Made by a program: the position numbers and the translations under genes. The notes under the pieces were generated by a model. The model was given only the letters and a program-made list of their open reading frames with translations, did no database searches and was not told the DNA's origin. 64,000 nucleotides of DNA from Sinorhizobium glycinis (GTDB lineage Bacteria > Pseudomonadota > Alphaproteobacteria > Rhizobiales > Rhizobiaceae). Below, piece after piece: positions 1 to 9,932 of the stretch. The number at the start of each line of letters is the position of its first letter. Positions within the stretch are counted from its first letter, which is position 1. The stretch lies in contig NZ_LPUX01000067.1 of NCBI RefSeq assembly GCF_001651865.1, positions 62,538-126,537 of the forward strand, read 5' to 3'.

Positions 1-190
1 GCGTCAAATAGTAGATGCCGAGCGTCACCAGCATGACCAGCCACTTGAACCGGCGGAAACGGCCCTCGGCCCGCTTTGGGAAAATCTTCCGCCGTTTCTC
101 GTAAAGCGGCCTGCGGTGCCGCGCGGCATTAACCGGCTCGGCTTCGAGCCGCTCGACGGAGCCAGCTTTGGAGGCGGGCTGGTGAAGCAT
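1..190 (-). CDS. fixG: FixG/CcoG cbb3 oxidase assembly protein, N-terminal part
   Basis: Only the first 63 codons lie in the window; the gene runs off the left edge. FixG (CcoG/RdxA) is a membrane polyferredoxin needed to assemble the cbb3 oxidase and normally heads a fixGHIS operon. The visible part is a basic cytoplasmic tail (many Arg/Lys, including 'YEKRRKIFPKRAEGRF') followed by the start of the first membrane helix, which is the usual FixG layout. The ATG is at 190-188 with a weak GGGA-type ribosome site before it. Position downstream of fixNOQP on the same strand, with its own FixK-type box at 361-374, fits the family. Identity is probable from the N-terminus and context; the ferredoxin domain is not visible. 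Confidence 0.8.
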   Translation of the reverse strand, partial: MLHQPASKAGSVERLEAEPVNAARHRRPLYEKRRKIFPKRAEGRFRRFKWLVMLVTLGIYYLT

Positions 191-360
191 TTGGATAGTC
201 CCTACCAATGCATGTCGCCCAGAAGTGTGCAGCGGTTTTGGGACAACGACATGCGCAAAAAACACGGACCTAACGTGCGTCGCATACATTCGATTGGGCG
301 CGACGCGCTTTAGAACTCGATCGTCAGACCAGCTTTTGCGCCACGTGCCGGCTCTGCGCC

Positions 361-374
361 TTGATCTGCGTCAA
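361..374 (-). promoter_or_regulatory. FixK/FNR-type box upstream of fixG
   Basis: TTGATCTGCGTCAA matches the rhizobial anaerobox TTGAT-N4-RTCAA. Its centre is about 177 bases upstream of the fixG ATG. It is the only recognisable element in the 374-base gap between fixG and fixP; a 79-codon minus-strand frame in that gap looks like chance. Confidence 0.75.
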
Positions 375-564
375 GTTTGCGTCGGAGTGCTGCCCATGCG
401 CAGCGGGCGACGCCGGGAATAATTCCGCCGTGGCCGGGATGTCTTACTCGCCGGCCGGCGCTTGAGACGGATTTGGGATTGGATCGGAGCCGGTGCGCGG
501 CGCAGCTCGCGTTGCTGAAGTGGCGGCCACATCGCGTTTGAGCCGCCACCCGTGCGCGTACTCG

Positions 565-1434
565 CTACTCGCCGCCGCCGAGCGAATGGACGAAGACCGC
601 AAGCTCTTTTACCACCGGATCACCGATGCGCTGCAGCCAGGCCGGCATGACGCCATGCTTCGGCGACCGCATCTGGTCGACGATCGCCTGCTCGCCCTCA
701 CCCTTGAGCCAGATCGCGTCGGCAAGATTGGGCGCGCCGAATTCGCGGCTGCCCTTCGCGTCCGCACCATGGCAAGAGGCGCAATTGTCGGCGAAGAGCT
801 GCTTGCCAGGTTCCACCAGCGCCGGGTTGGAGGGTGTTCCGGTGAGGCTTACGACATAGGCAGCGGTCGCGCGGAGCTCCTCGGGCGCCAGCATGTCGGC
901 AAAGGCAGGCATTTCCGACACCCGCGTCTCCCCGTCACCTTGGTGACGGACGCCATGCGCGATCGTCTGGTAGATCTCCTCGGGCTTGCCGCCCCAAAGC
1001 CACTCGTCGTCATTCAGGTTCGGGAAGCCCTTGCCACCGGCCGCGCCTGAGCCGTGGCATTGCGCACAGTTCACTTTGAAGACGGACGCGCCGGCCGCAA
1101 TGGCGAACTGCCTCAGTTCCGGATCCGCCATGATGTCCTCGACCGTGCTCGCGGCGATGCGTTCAAGGTTGCCGGCCTGCGCGGCCTTCGCATTGGCCAG
1201 TTCCGCACTGACCTCCGCCCGGCTTGAATAGCCGAGCACGCCCTTGGTCGCCTCCGTCAGCATCGGCCATGAGGGATAGGCGACCGCATATCCAATCGCC
1301 CAGATGATCGTCGCATAGAAGCTATAGACCCACCAGCGCGGCATCGGATTGTTGAGCTCGCGGATGCCGTCCCATTCGTGCCCGGTGGTTTCTACGCCGC
1401 TGACCTCGTCGACGTGCTTATGCTTGTCCGCCAT
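565..1434 (-). CDS. fixP: cbb3-type cytochrome c oxidase subunit III (FixP/CcoP)
   Basis: This 289-residue dihaem cytochrome c subunit passes electrons to the catalytic FixN subunit in the inner membrane. The N-terminus is cytoplasmic, with one membrane helix at about residues 33-53. Two periplasmic class I cytochrome domains follow, with CAQCH near residue 123 and CASCH near residue 218, each with a distal Met (SEMPAF, HGVMPAW). Length and order agree with FixP. It is the last gene of fixNOQP; its ATG is three bases after the fixQ stop. High-affinity oxygen respiration is the known role, in nodules and under microaerobiosis. Expression is expected from the FixK box ahead of fixN. Confidence 0.97.
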   Translation of the reverse strand: MADKHKHVDEVSGVETTGHEWDGIRELNNPMPRWWVYSFYATIIWAIGYAVAYPSWPMLTEATKGVLGYSSRAEVSAELANAKAAQAGNLERIAASTVEDIMADPELRQFAIAAGASVFKVNCAQCHGSGAAGGKGFPNLNDDEWLWGGKPEEIYQTIAHGVRHQGDGETRVSEMPAFADMLAPEELRATAAYVVSLTGTPSNPALVEPGKQLFADNCASCHGADAKGSREFGAPNLADAIWLKGEGEQAIVDQMRSPKHGVMPAWLQRIGDPVVKELAVFVHSLGGGE

Positions 1435-1437
1435 GGA

Positions 1438-1590
1438 TCAGTCCTCCTTCAGCGGGATGGCAGAGGCCTGAGCGGCAGCCTTCTTGGCGCCGGGCCGGAA
1501 GATGAAAAGGACGACGCCGAGGAAGAACAACGTCATGGCGAGCAGTCCCCAACTATCGGCGAAATGGCGCATGGCCGTGTAGGTTTCCAT
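1438..1590 (-). CDS. fixQ: cbb3 oxidase small subunit FixQ/CcoQ
   Basis: This 50-residue single-helix membrane protein has a short N-terminus (METYTAMRHFADSW), one hydrophobic helix and a charged tail ending LKED. FixQ/CcoQ stabilises the cbb3 complex. It sits 11 bases after fixO and 3 bases before fixP, the conserved place for this gene. Size, hydrophobicity and position all support the call, although the protein is too short for strong motif evidence. Confidence 0.92.
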   Translation of the reverse strand: METYTAMRHFADSWGLLAMTLFFLGVVLFIFRPGAKKAAAQASAIPLKED

Positions 1591-1601
1591 CTGCGTTCCC
1601 C

Positions 1602-2333
1602 TCAGCGGTAGCCGGTGGTGTCGTCATAGGTGGAGAAGTCGACGAGCGTGCCGAGCATCTGGAGATAGGCGACGAGAGCGTCCATCTCCGTCAGCCTTTG
1701 TGGATCGCCATCGAAGTCACCGAGTTTGGCCTTGGGGTAGCGTGCCTCCACGCCCGAACTGTCGGCATTCGGATCGGCCTGGGCCTTGAGGTCCGCAGCC
1801 GCGTTGTCGATCATCTCGTCCGTGTAGGGAACGCCGACCGCCCTGTTCGCCTTGAGGTTCATGGCAACATTCTTCACCTCTAGCGGCGTTTCCTTGAGGA
1901 AGGCATAGCTCGGCATCACCGATTCCGGCACGACCGAGCGCGGCTCGATCATGTGCTGGACGTGCCATTCGTTGGAGTAGCGGTCGCCGACGCGCGCGAG
2001 GTCCGGCCCCGTGCGTTTCGACCCCCATTGGAAGGGATGATCGTACATCGACTCCGCCGCCAGCGAATAGTGGCCGTAGCGTTCGACTTCGTCGCGGAAG
2101 GGGCGGATCATCTGGCTGTGACAGACGTAACAGCCTTCGCGGATGTAGATGTCGCGGCCTGCAAGCTCGAGCGGCGAATAGGGCCGCATGCCCTCGACCT
2201 TCTCGATGGTGTTTTCGAGATAAAAGAGCGGCGCGATTTCCACAATCCCGCCGATCGAGACGACGAGCAGGGAGCCGACGAGCAGCAAGGTGGCGTTGCG
2301 TTCGAGTAGCGCGTGTTTATCGAGAATGGACAT
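1602..2333 (-). CDS. fixO: cbb3-type cytochrome c oxidase subunit II (FixO/CcoO)
   Basis: This 243-residue monohaem cytochrome c subunit has an N-terminal membrane anchor (about residues 14-36) and one CYVCH haem site at residues 68-72, in the conserved setting '[15 protein letters not shown]'. A C-terminal region resembling FixO follows ('[12 protein letters not shown]'). It carries electrons from FixP to FixN on the periplasmic side. It is the second gene of fixNOQP, 11 bases after fixN. Nothing is missing relative to the family. Confidence 0.97.
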   Translation of the reverse strand: MSILDKHALLERNATLLLVGSLLVVSIGGIVEIAPLFYLENTIEKVEGMRPYSPLELAGRDIYIREGCYVCHSQMIRPFRDEVERYGHYSLAAESMYDHPFQWGSKRTGPDLARVGDRYSNEWHVQHMIEPRSVVPESVMPSYAFLKETPLEVKNVAMNLKANRAVGVPYTDEMIDNAAADLKAQADPNADSSGVEARYPKAKLGDFDGDPQRLTEMDALVAYLQMLGTLVDFSTYDDTTGYR

Positions 2334-2344
2334 TATCTGCCCTC

Positions 2345-3964
2345 CTATTCCGCGGGCGCCGGCAGCGGCGCGGCATCCAGCGCCGCGCCTTCATCGCGCA
2401 CGCGGCCGAGGATGGTCATCGTTACGTTGAAGGCCATGACGAGCGCGCCGGCGAGGAACAGGGCGCCGCCTGCGGCACGCATGATGTAATAGGGGAACAT
2501 CGCCGCCACCGATTCGGCGAAGGAATAGACGAGGAAGCCCTGGTCGTCGTATTCGCGCCACATCAGCCCCTGCTGGATGCCGGCGACCCACATAGTTGCG
2601 GCATAGACGACGATGCCGAGGGTCGCGAGCCAGAAGTGCCAGTTGACCATCTGCAGGCTATAGAGCCGCTCCCGGTTCCAGAGTTTCGGCACCAGATAAT
2701 AGATGGCGCCGAAGGTGATGAGACCGTTCCAGCCGAGCGCGCCGGAATGCACGTGGCCGATCGTCCAGTCCGTATAGTGGCTGAGCGAATTGACCGCCTT
2801 GATCGACATCATCGGCCCTTCGAACGTCGCCATGCCGTAGAAGGCGACGGCCATGACCATCATGCGGACGATGGGATCGGTGCGGACCTTGTCCCACGCG
2901 CCCGAAAGCGTCATCAGGCCGTTGATCATGCCGCCCCAGGAGGGCATCCAGAGCATGACGGAGAAGACCATGCCGAGCGTCTGAGCCCAGTCGGGCAGCG
3001 CCGTGTAGTGCAGGTGGTGGGGACCGGCCCAGATATACATGAAGATCAGCGCCCAGAAGTGGATGATCGACAGGCGGTAGGAATAGACGGGGCGGTTCAC
3101 CTGCTTCGGGATGAAGTAGTACATCATCGCCAGGAAGCCGGCGGTCAGGAAGAAGCCGACCGCATTGTGCCCGTACCACCACTGCGTCAGCGCATCCTGG
3201 ACGCCGGCAAAGGCGGAATAGCTCTTCGAGCCCAGAAACGACACCGGCACCGCCAGATTGTTGACGACGTGCAGCATGGCAATCGTGACGATGAAGCCGA
3301 GATAGAACCAGTTCGCCACATAGATGTGCGGCTCCTTGCGCTTCAGGATCGTGCCCATAAAAGCGACGAGATAGGCGACCCATACGATCGTCAGCCAGAG
3401 ATCGACGTACCATTCCGGCTCCGCATATTCGCGGCTCTGGGTAATCCCGAGCAGATAGCCGGTCGCTGCAAGCACGATGAAAAGCTGGTAGCCCCAGAAA
3501 ACGAACCAGCCGAGATCGCCGCCGAAGAGACGCGCGCGGCTCGTGCGCTGAACCACATAGAAGGAGGTGGCGATGAGCGCATTGCCACCGAATGCGAAGA
3601 TCACCGCCGAGGTGTGGAGCGGCCGCATGCGGCCGAAGTTGAACCAGGGCTCGACATTGAGATCGGGAAAGGCGAGCTGCAAGGCGACGACGACGCCGAC
3701 GAGGAACCCGACGACGCCCCAGAACACCGTCGCGATGACACCGTATTTGACCACCTCGTCGAAGTATTCGGTCTGTAGGGCCCGATGACCCGCGACCGCC
3801 GGACGGAAATCAACACGGCGCATGAGCACCAACGTGCCGCCGAGCAGCATGAAGAAGAGTATCCACATATGCGCGCCGAACAGGCGGTCCTGGGCAAAGC
3901 CGGCCCCGACCAGCGCCAGGAAGGCGCCGACGGCAAGGACGACCATCTCGACTGTATGTTTCAT
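2345..3964 (-). CDS. fixN: cbb3-type cytochrome c oxidase catalytic subunit I (FixN/CcoN)
   Basis: This 539-residue polytopic haem-copper oxidase subunit has about 12-14 helices. Conserved histidines are visible in 'MRPLHTSAV' (low-spin haem), '[10 protein letters not shown]' (CuB/Tyr helix), 'GPHHLHYT' and the late helix '[11 protein letters not shown]'. It reduces oxygen to water with high affinity and pumps protons. It is the first gene of fixNOQP, with a perfect FixK box about 100 bases upstream. Length matches rhizobial FixN. The long frames on the opposite strand are shadows of this GC-rich gene. Confidence 0.98.
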   Translation of the reverse strand: MKHTVEMVVLAVGAFLALVGAGFAQDRLFGAHMWILFFMLLGGTLVLMRRVDFRPAVAGHRALQTEYFDEVVKYGVIATVFWGVVGFLVGVVVALQLAFPDLNVEPWFNFGRMRPLHTSAVIFAFGGNALIATSFYVVQRTSRARLFGGDLGWFVFWGYQLFIVLAATGYLLGITQSREYAEPEWYVDLWLTIVWVAYLVAFMGTILKRKEPHIYVANWFYLGFIVTIAMLHVVNNLAVPVSFLGSKSYSAFAGVQDALTQWWYGHNAVGFFLTAGFLAMMYYFIPKQVNRPVYSYRLSIIHFWALIFMYIWAGPHHLHYTALPDWAQTLGMVFSVMLWMPSWGGMINGLMTLSGAWDKVRTDPIVRMMVMAVAFYGMATFEGPMMSIKAVNSLSHYTDWTIGHVHSGALGWNGLITFGAIYYLVPKLWNRERLYSLQMVNWHFWLATLGIVVYAATMWVAGIQQGLMWREYDDQGFLVYSFAESVAAMFPYYIMRAAGGALFLAGALVMAFNVTMTILGRVRDEGAALDAAPLPAPAE

Positions 3965-4062
3965 GGTTGGACCCCCAACTCTTTTCTAATCGCTGACTGG
4001 CGCACGCCTGCACGCAAGCGCCGAAGTCTTCTGAGAATTGCCAGAGCCGGGTCTTCGGTACC

Positions 4063-4076
4063 TTGATTCAGATCAA
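4063..4076 (-). promoter_or_regulatory. FixK box of the fixNOQP operon
   Basis: TTGATTCAGATCAA is a perfect palindromic match to TTGAT-N4-ATCAA. Its centre is about 105 bases upstream of the fixN ATG, the usual place for class II activation by FixK. The remainder of the 357-base gap (3965-4321) shows no gene. Confidence 0.9.
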
Positions 4077-4321
4077 GACAGTTGGAGCGCTCGCCAGGCA
4101 TGCCTCGGAGGTCGCCCAAGGGAGCCTGCAGCGAAGGCCGAGACATGATAGCAATGACGCTCGTCCTCCTGCGCAGCGGTAAGTGACCACGGCATCGGAA
4201 ACACGTCCGCAGGCTCCTGATGCGGGATCAGTCAGCCGGCCGTATTTCGGTTCGTGGCAGGAAGCTCTAGGAATTTGAAAGGATGCAATCTGGTCGCATA
4301 CAATGGCGCTGATTGGTGCGG

Positions 4322-4780
4322 CTAACGCTCGCCCTCTCCGGCTGCACGGCCGGTCATTTCCTCTATGTCCACGCAAAAGAAAATGTGTGGAGACGCCGCT
4401 GAAATCGTCTGCGGAACTGGTCTAAGTCCCCCTGGTTCCCACCAGTTGGCTTTTTTTTCGAGGAGGGACCAGGCGTGAATGCACTCGCTGCGGCGGCCCG
4501 GCGCCGCCGCTGGTAGTTCGCGGTAACGGCCCGTAACGACCACGCTCTTCCACTGGCGATTGCTAGCAAACTCGTCGATCTGGAGGGAAATGTTGGAGTT
4601 GCTGCGCATCCAGTCGATTTTCTGGCCCGGCATGGAAAAGCAGTAGAGGCAGTTGCCGGAGTGCGCATAGGTGATCGGCACTATGTACGGCTGGCCGTCC
4701 TTGCAGCAGGCCAATCGCGCCAGATCCCCTGCCGCGACTACCGCTTGGCACTCCTCGCGGCGCATTTCCCTGACAAACAT
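4322..4780 (-). CDS. pyridoxamine 5'-phosphate oxidase-like FMN-binding protein
   Basis: This 152-residue protein has the split-barrel flavin-binding fold of the pyridoxamine-phosphate-oxidase/NimA-like superfamily. Visible signs are the N-terminal 'LARLACCKDGQPYIVPITYA' strand pair, 'NCLYCFSMPGQKIDWMRSN', and 'WKSVVVTGRYREL', which line the FMN site in relatives. The substrate is unknown. It lies 84 bases after fixK on the same strand and may share its transcript. The C-terminus is variable and less like the family. A true PdxH is longer and has a substrate-binding tail that is absent here. Confidence 0.8.
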   Translation of the reverse strand: MFVREMRREECQAVVAAGDLARLACCKDGQPYIVPITYAHSGNCLYCFSMPGQKIDWMRSNSNISLQIDEFASNRQWKSVVVTGRYRELPAAAPGRRSECIHAWSLLEKKANWWEPGGLRPVPQTISAASPHIFFCVDIEEMTGRAAGEGER

Positions 4781-4864
4781 AGCTCTGCTCCTCCCGCTAG
4801 TCGCGGATGGCCGGCACCTCCAGAGCGCCAGAGGAGGGTCTGCTATGCAGACTCTCAGGCAGGC

Positions 4865-5491
4865 TCAGTTGCAAAGCGAATGCAGGGCGTCCGGCTTCAT
4901 AATGTCGATTGTCCGTGCGTCCCGCAGGACGATCACGCTGCGCTCCTTCAGCTTTGTCACGACCCGCGATACGGTTTCGATGGTAAGGCCGAGATAGTCG
5001 GCAATGTCTTGCCGCGACATTGGCAACCGCAACTGTCTGCCGCCGCCTTGACGCTCGCAAAGGTCGACAAGGAATGCGGCAATCCGCTCCACCGCACATT
5101 GCCTGCCGATCACCAGCAGATGCTGCTGAGCCCGCGCCATGCCGGTCAAGGCGAGCGCGAGAAGGTCCCGCGAACGCTCTTGCATCTGTCTGCGGCCGAA
5201 GACAGCCAGTGTCGTTTCCGTGATCGCCTCGGCGAAAAAGCAATGGCTGAGGCCTGCTTCGAAGCCGAACATCTCACCCGGGAGATGAAAGGACACGACC
5301 TGTCGCCGTCCGTCCGAGAGCAGGCGGTAGACACGCACCGCTCCAGTAGAAACCTGGTAGCACTTCTCGATCAAATCGCCTTCAGCATAGATCTCACGAC
5401 CGGCCCTGTAGGTGGCGACTAGATGCGGCCCAGCAATTTGGGTCAGTGCAACGTCTTCGGCGTGTTCCTTGGGTTGTGCAGCGGCGTACAT
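4865..5491 (-). CDS. fixK: Crp/Fnr-family transcription activator FixK
   Basis: This 208-residue regulator has a cyclic-nucleotide-binding-like beta barrel (about residues 25-110), a dimerisation helix, and a C-terminal winged helix-turn-helix (about 155-195). The recognition helix reads 'TIETVSRVVTKLKE', carrying the E-xx-SR pattern that reads TTGAT half sites. The cysteine cluster of true FNR is absent, as in FixK, so oxygen sensing comes from FixLJ. FixK would activate the FNR-type boxes through this window. A FixJ-like site lies 72-87 bases upstream of its ATG. Confidence 0.93.
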   Translation of the reverse strand: MYAAAQPKEHAEDVALTQIAGPHLVATYRAGREIYAEGDLIEKCYQVSTGAVRVYRLLSDGRRQVVSFHLPGEMFGFEAGLSHCFFAEAITETTLAVFGRRQMQERSRDLLALALTGMARAQQHLLVIGRQCAVERIAAFLVDLCERQGGGRQLRLPMSRQDIADYLGLTIETVSRVVTKLKERSVIVLRDARTIDIMKPDALHSLCN

Positions 5492-5562
5492 CTCTTTATC
5501 CCCTGTTCGGTGTGGGGATAGATTGGCAATTCCCAGGGCCGGGAGATATTCGGTTAGATCAC

Positions 5563-5578
5563 TAAGGGAAATTACTTA
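5563..5578 (-). promoter_or_regulatory. putative FixJ-binding site of the fixK promoter
   Basis: TAAGTAATTTCCCTTA, read on the minus strand, resembles the FixJ site of Sinorhizobium fixK promoters as I recall it. It lies 72-87 bases before the fixK ATG and overlaps the stop codon of the FixT-like gene. Motif recall and position are the only evidence. Confidence 0.55.
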
Positions 5579-5958
5579 GCCGCTTCGATCAGGCTGCTGA
5601 TCACGCCGAGCAGGTCGGCACCAGTGAAAGGCTTCGTCAATATCGCATTGCCGACATTTGGCTGAAGGGCCGACAGGCCATCGACTAGCAGGATGCCCCG
5701 GGCTCCGAGCCTCTTGAGGAATTGAGTGGCGGCCTGCGGCTCTGATCTTAGTACCTCATCGTCGACAATCGTGCAGAGCGCCCCCTTGGAAGATTCTTCT
5801 GCATTTTGCACGGTGTCGTAGGACTCGGTCGAATATCCTTCGACCTCGAGCGCGAACGCCACAGATCGTCGGAGCCCCTGGTCCGCTGCAACGACGATAA
5901 TGCCTCTTCCGCCTGACAATTCGAAATCTCGCTCATTTGGCGTGCTTCTGGCAGCCAT
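5572..5958 (-). CDS. fixT: FixT-like single-domain pseudo-receiver
   Basis: This 128-residue protein is folded like a response-regulator receiver. Its first strand is 'GIIVVAADQGLRRSV', a central 'CTIVDDEVL' may hold the phospho-acceptor region, and 'AILTKPFTGADLL' holds the conserved Lys-Pro. No output domain follows. FixT is a small receiver-like protein that inhibits FixL autophosphorylation in Sinorhizobium. Here the gene sits between fixJ and fixK; in the classical arrangement fixT follows fixK. The usual acidic pair at the end of strand 1 is weakened to Ala-Asp, suggesting an altered receiver. An alternative is a generic orphan receiver. Confidence 0.7.
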   Translation of the reverse strand: MAARSTPNERDFELSGGRGIIVVAADQGLRRSVAFALEVEGYSTESYDTVQNAEESSKGALCTIVDDEVLRSEPQAATQFLKRLGARGILLVDGLSALQPNVGNAILTKPFTGADLLGVISSLIEAAK

Positions 5959-6017
5959 GAGCCGGTATTAGAGTGCTTGCGGCGACGCGACGCATTGCGC
6001 GAGATCAACTCGGCAAA

Positions 6018-6632
6018 TCAGGCAGGACCAAAACCTGCGGCGAGAGCCATTCGCACGAGATGGGGGAGGCTCTTCGCCTTCATCTTGGCCATCACATTGG
6101 CGCGGTGCACCTCGACGGTGCGCGGGCTGATGTCCAGATCATAGGCAATCGACTTGTTGGGAAGGCCGGCCACGACGGCCGAGAGGACCTGGCGTTCTCT
6201 CTCACTCAGCGTCTCGAGCCTCGCCTGAATGTCATTGACCTCGTCCGCATCGGCATCCGGAACGACCAGATGCGCCGAGGCTCTCTCGATGGCCTCGATG
6301 ATCACGGAATCTTCGAAAGGCTTCTCGATGAAATCCACCGCCCCCGCCTTCATAGCCTCCACCGCCATGGGGACGTCGCCGTGCCCGGTAATCACAATCG
6401 AGGGTATCTTGATCTTCCGATCGCCGAGATTGCGCAGGAGGTCGACGCCTGACATGTCCGGCATTCTCAGATCCGTCACGAGAATTCCGTTTCTAACGTC
6501 CGGTGCGAAGACGAGGAAGGCCTCGGCCGATTGATGCATTTTGACTGCGAAGCCGTTCATCGTCAGCATGAACGCAAGCGACTTCCTGACCGCCTCTTCG
6601 TCATCAACAATATGCACCGTGTAATCAGTCAT
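6018..6632 (-). CDS. fixJ: response regulator FixJ
   Basis: This 204-residue response regulator has a receiver domain with DD at residues 10-11, phospho-acceptor Asp54 in '[11 protein letters not shown]', and Lys in 'IEKPFED'. A LuxR/FixJ helix-turn-helix follows, from '[20 protein letters not shown]' on. Phosphorylated by FixL under low oxygen, FixJ activates fixK and nifA. I chose the ATG at 6632 ([11 protein letters not shown]), which gives the exact family length and overlaps the fixL stop by 8 bases. A longer upstream frame exists but lies within fixL. Residue numbering agrees with S. meliloti FixJ. Confidence 0.97.
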   Translation of the reverse strand: MTDYTVHIVDDEEAVRKSLAFMLTMNGFAVKMHQSAEAFLVFAPDVRNGILVTDLRMPDMSGVDLLRNLGDRKIKIPSIVITGHGDVPMAVEAMKAGAVDFIEKPFEDSVIIEAIERASAHLVVPDADADEVNDIQARLETLSERERQVLSAVVAGLPNKSIAYDLDISPRTVEVHRANVMAKMKAKSLPHLVRMALAAGFGPA

Positions 6633-8142
6633 CTGCATTGATCCGTTCTTCAACATACGCGGGCAGCGTGAACCGGAAAGTAGCCCCACCAGCCGCATTT
6701 TTCGAGACAGTCATCTCACCGCCATGCGCCTCGACAATGCGCTTCGAAATGGACAGCCCGATGCCCATTCCGCTGGCCTTTGTCGTGACGAATGGCTTAA
6801 AGAGCTGACCCGCCATTTCCTCCGGAATACCTCCGCCCGTGTCTTTAACAACAACGACAATCTCGCCCGGATCGGCCGGCATGGTGCGGATCGTTAGCTC
6901 TCGGCGCTCGACGTGGCGCATTGCCTCGATTGCGTTGCGCATCAGGTTGATGAGGACCTGCTGGACCTGGATCCGGTCCACCATTACCATTTCGGCGCCG
7001 GGCAGATATTCGAACACGGTCCGCACCCCCTGCTCGCGGGAGCCGACCAGAGCCAGCGCGGCGGCCTCCTCCACCAGTTTGCGAATGTCTTCCGGCGCCT
7101 TTTCAGTTTCGCCCTTCGTGACGAACTCCCTGAGATGCTTGATGATCTGACCGGCCCGCAGAGACTGGCCTGCCACCTCTTCAAGCGCCTCGCGCATTCG
7201 GGTTGCGACGGCATCGTCCATGTCACGCAACAGCCTCACACATCCGTGCGAGTAGTTGGCGATCGCCGACAGGGGCTGGTTCAGCTCATGCGCAAGTGTC
7301 GATGCCATCTCCCCCATCTCGTTGAGCCGGGCAAGCCGCGCAAGCTCCGCCTGAATTTGCTCGAGCCTCGCAGCCGACTCCTCCCGCTCCGTAAGGTCTC
7401 TGATGAAGCCCGTGAAAAACCGCTCACCGCCCGATCTCATCTCGCCCACAGCGAGCTTCATCGGAAACGTCGATCCGTCTTTTCGCTGACCGGAGACGAC
7501 CCGGTCAATACCGATGATGCGCTTTTCGCCGGTAGTCAGATAACGATGCATGTATCCATCGTGTTCGCGGCGATAGGGCTCCGGCATCAATATGCGCAAG
7601 TTCTCGCCAATGACTTCCTCCTCCGCATATCCGAACTGCCGCACGGCCGCGGCGTTGAAGGAGAGGATGGTACCATCTGTCGCGCTGACCACTGTGGCAT
7701 CCGGAACCGTGTCCAAGATCGACCTCAGATGTGCGTCGCGGGCCTTGACGACGTCCTCGGCCCGGTCAACGTCGCGTTTGACCGCCTGAAGGACTTCTCC
7801 CAGCGCCGCGGTCAGAAGCACTGCCAACCCGAAGACCGCCAGTTCCACGACACTCGGATCGTCGACACTCCTGATCCGTTGAAGGAAGACCGCAGCAAAA
7901 AGCGACAGCCCCGCCGCAAAGAGGATCGCAGTCCGGCCGCCGACCAGCGCTACGACGAGGATGGCAGGGATGAACGAGAGGAGAAGAAGGCCGTCGCCGA
8001 TTTGTTCAGCCAGCGTCAATCTCAGCGCAAGAACGCTCAAGGTGGCTACCGCGGCGACAATATAGGATACGGCCCCCTCGCCTCGCCACCTGACGAGCAA
8101 CCGTCCCAACCGAGTCCTCTCAACAACGCTTTCTGAAAGCAT
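6625..8142 (-). CDS. fixL: oxygen-sensing histidine kinase FixL
   Basis: This 505-residue kinase has four N-terminal membrane helices (about 28-118), then a haem PAS domain with proximal His194 in '[10 protein letters not shown]' and the distal Arg region '[13 protein letters not shown]'. The dimerisation/phospho-acceptor helix has His285 in '[10 protein letters not shown]', and the ATPase domain shows N, G1 ('DTGGGIP') and G2 ('[10 protein letters not shown]') boxes. Oxygen binding to the haem turns the kinase off; deoxy-FixL phosphorylates FixJ. Length and His numbering equal S. meliloti FixL. It is the first gene of fixLJ and overlaps fixJ. Confidence 0.98.
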   Translation of the reverse strand: MLSESVVERTRLGRLLVRWRGEGAVSYIVAAVATLSVLALRLTLAEQIGDGLLLLSFIPAILVVALVGGRTAILFAAGLSLFAAVFLQRIRSVDDPSVVELAVFGLAVLLTAALGEVLQAVKRDVDRAEDVVKARDAHLRSILDTVPDATVVSATDGTILSFNAAAVRQFGYAEEEVIGENLRILMPEPYRREHDGYMHRYLTTGEKRIIGIDRVVSGQRKDGSTFPMKLAVGEMRSGGERFFTGFIRDLTEREESAARLEQIQAELARLARLNEMGEMASTLAHELNQPLSAIANYSHGCVRLLRDMDDAVATRMREALEEVAGQSLRAGQIIKHLREFVTKGETEKAPEDIRKLVEEAAALALVGSREQGVRTVFEYLPGAEMVMVDRIQVQQVLINLMRNAIEAMRHVERRELTIRTMPADPGEIVVVVKDTGGGIPEEMAGQLFKPFVTTKASGMGIGLSISKRIVEAHGGEMTVSKNAAGGATFRFTLPAYVEERINADD

Positions 8143-8356
8143 CCCATTATCACCGAAGGACTATTTACCGCTGCAATGCCGAGCGTCTTGGCTGTGTCTG
8201 CACGATGCGACTCTTCCATAGACCATGCTGGCGGAAACAGACAACCCGCACTTGCTGCAAATCGTCCCAGGACGGAAGCGCTTCGCCACGTACTTGTAGC
8301 CGCTGAGGCGCAGAGTAGGATCGCTCCTGCATCCATCGGTTTCGGAGACGAGGCCA

Positions 8357-9185
8357 ATGACGTATAAGACGATCCTTCTTGTGGTTGGTGTCAGCCAATT
8401 CGAAGATGACCTGAGGGCAGCGGGCGGCAGATCTGTGTGCATCGGAGGGTGCGCACCTCCCGGTTCTCGCCAGCAGGATAGCCACTCTCCCTCCGATGGG
8501 AGACCTCGCAGCCATTTCCGCGGCCTGGATTGACAGCCGCGACGGTGACCTGGAGCAACTGCGCCACGCCGTCAGAGAAGCCAACGAGATACTCGGAAGT
8601 GCCGGAATTTCATTCGATGTGGTTGGGCGATACTCAGAGACGATGCGGCTCGGGCAAGACATCGGAGAGCGTGCCCGATATGCCGATGTCACCTTGATCG
8701 GCACAAGTCTAAGGGTAGATGAGCTCCTCCGGCGGGGAGTCATAGAAGGCGCTCTCTTCTATTCGGCACGGCCGGTCCTGCTCGCTTCGGATCTTCGATC
8801 AGCCACCTTGCAGCCGAAGAACGTCCTCGTGGCGTGGAACTCGACCGTCGAGTCCGCAAGGGCCGTCCGCGAAACGTTGGACATGATGAAAAACGCCGAG
8901 GGCGTGAACCTGGTGCTCGTCGATCCAAAGACCAAGAACGGCGAAGAACCGGGCGCCGATGTCGCCACCTATCTTGCACGCCACGGCGTCAAAGTGACAG
9001 TCGACCGGCTTCCGAGTGCCGGCCGCACAGTCGAAGAGGTACTCGCCCAGCACGCACACGACGCTTCGGCCGACTTGATCGTGATCGGCGCCTATGGGCA
9101 CTCGCGCATCCGCGAGAGGGTATTCGGCGGAGTAACCAAGGCGATGATCGACGCACCGGCCATACCGGTCTTGATGGTCAGATAA
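8357..9185 (+). pseudogene. universal stress protein (UspA tandem type), one-base frameshift
   Basis: The N-terminal strand 'MTYKTILLVVGVSQ' starts at ATG 8357 with GGAG before it. After about 22 codons the frame must change at a GGG run near 8421-8424 to continue as 'ADLCASEGAHL' and on to 9185. The joined product would be about 275 residues with two Usp domains; the second ends in the ATP-binding motif 'VIGAYGHSRIRERVFGGVTKAMI'. The span is 276 codons plus one base, so a single extra G explains it. Usp proteins respond to stress, often under FixK or NnrR control in rhizobia. It may be a true pseudogene or a base-call error. Without repair, translation could restart at ATG 8496. Confidence 0.75.
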
Positions 9186-9227
9186 CCGCGTACCGTTTAC
9201 CGGGAGGCCGCAGAAGCGACGGCGTGG

Positions 9228-9929
9228 TCAATTCGCGAGCGCCGCGCTGTGAGCCGTGTCCATGACCCGCTTCAGCTCGTCGATCGCGGAAGCAGAAGGC
9301 AGCTTCTCTCCTTCGAGTTCGGGCGGCAGCTTCCACCCGGGCTCGACGCCCTGCATGTTCGGCAGCTCGTGGGCAATGCCCTTGTGGCAATCGATGCAGG
9401 TCGCCTTTCCGGGCAGCAGGTAGCGGGTATGGATCTCGGCGGCGCGTTGCGTCTGCTTCGAGAGGTCCATCGCCGCCGAGGAGTGACAGTTGCGGCACTC
9501 TAGGCTGTCGTTAGCCTTGAGCCTCGCCCATTCATGTTTGGCGAGTTCCAGCCGATGGTCGAGGAATTTCTCGCGCGTGTTGATGGTTCCGAAGATCTTG
9601 CCCCAGACTTCCTTCGAGGCCTGCATCTTGCGGGCGATCTTGTCCGTCCACTCATGCGGCACATGACAGTCGGGGCAGGACGCCCGGACGCCCGAGCGGT
9701 TGGAGAAATGGACCGTGCGCGTAAGCTCCTCGAAGACGTTGGTCCGCATCTCATGACAGGAGACGCAAAACTCCTCGGTGTTGGTAAGCTCCAAAGCGGT
9801 GTTGAAGGCGCCCCAGAAGATCACGCCGCCGACGAATCCGCCGAGCGTCAGGAAGGCGAGGCTGAGCGTTGCGGCCGGCGTTGTCAGGATCTTCCACACC
9901 CAGAGCAGAAAGCGCTTTGCCAAAGCCAT
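9228..9929 (-). CDS. napC: tetrahaem cytochrome c NapC
   Basis: This 233-residue NapC/NirT-family protein has an N-terminal membrane helix (about 20-42) and four haem sites CVSCH, CPDCH, CRNCH and CIDCH. It oxidises ubiquinol and passes electrons to the periplasmic NapAB nitrate reductase. The distal-ligand Met of haem 1 ('HEMRTNV') is present. Last gene of napEFDABC; its ATG is four bases after napB. Length and motifs are complete. Confidence 0.97.
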   Translation of the reverse strand: MALAKRFLLWVWKILTTPAATLSLAFLTLGGFVGGVIFWGAFNTALELTNTEEFCVSCHEMRTNVFEELTRTVHFSNRSGVRASCPDCHVPHEWTDKIARKMQASKEVWGKIFGTINTREKFLDHRLELAKHEWARLKANDSLECRNCHSSAAMDLSKQTQRAAEIHTRYLLPGKATCIDCHKGIAHELPNMQGVEPGWKLPPELEGEKLPSASAIDELKRVMDTAHSAALAN

Positions 9930-9932
9930 GGC

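Noticed and set aside
310..549. 79-codon minus-strand frame ending AGLTIEF
   Set aside because: The outer-membrane-like end is short; the frame contains the fixG FixK box and has no signal peptide or ribosome site.
2636..3778. 380-codon plus-strand frame
   Set aside because: Exact antisense of fixN, rich in His/Asp/Arg from GC-rich reverse codons; no motif or ribosome site.
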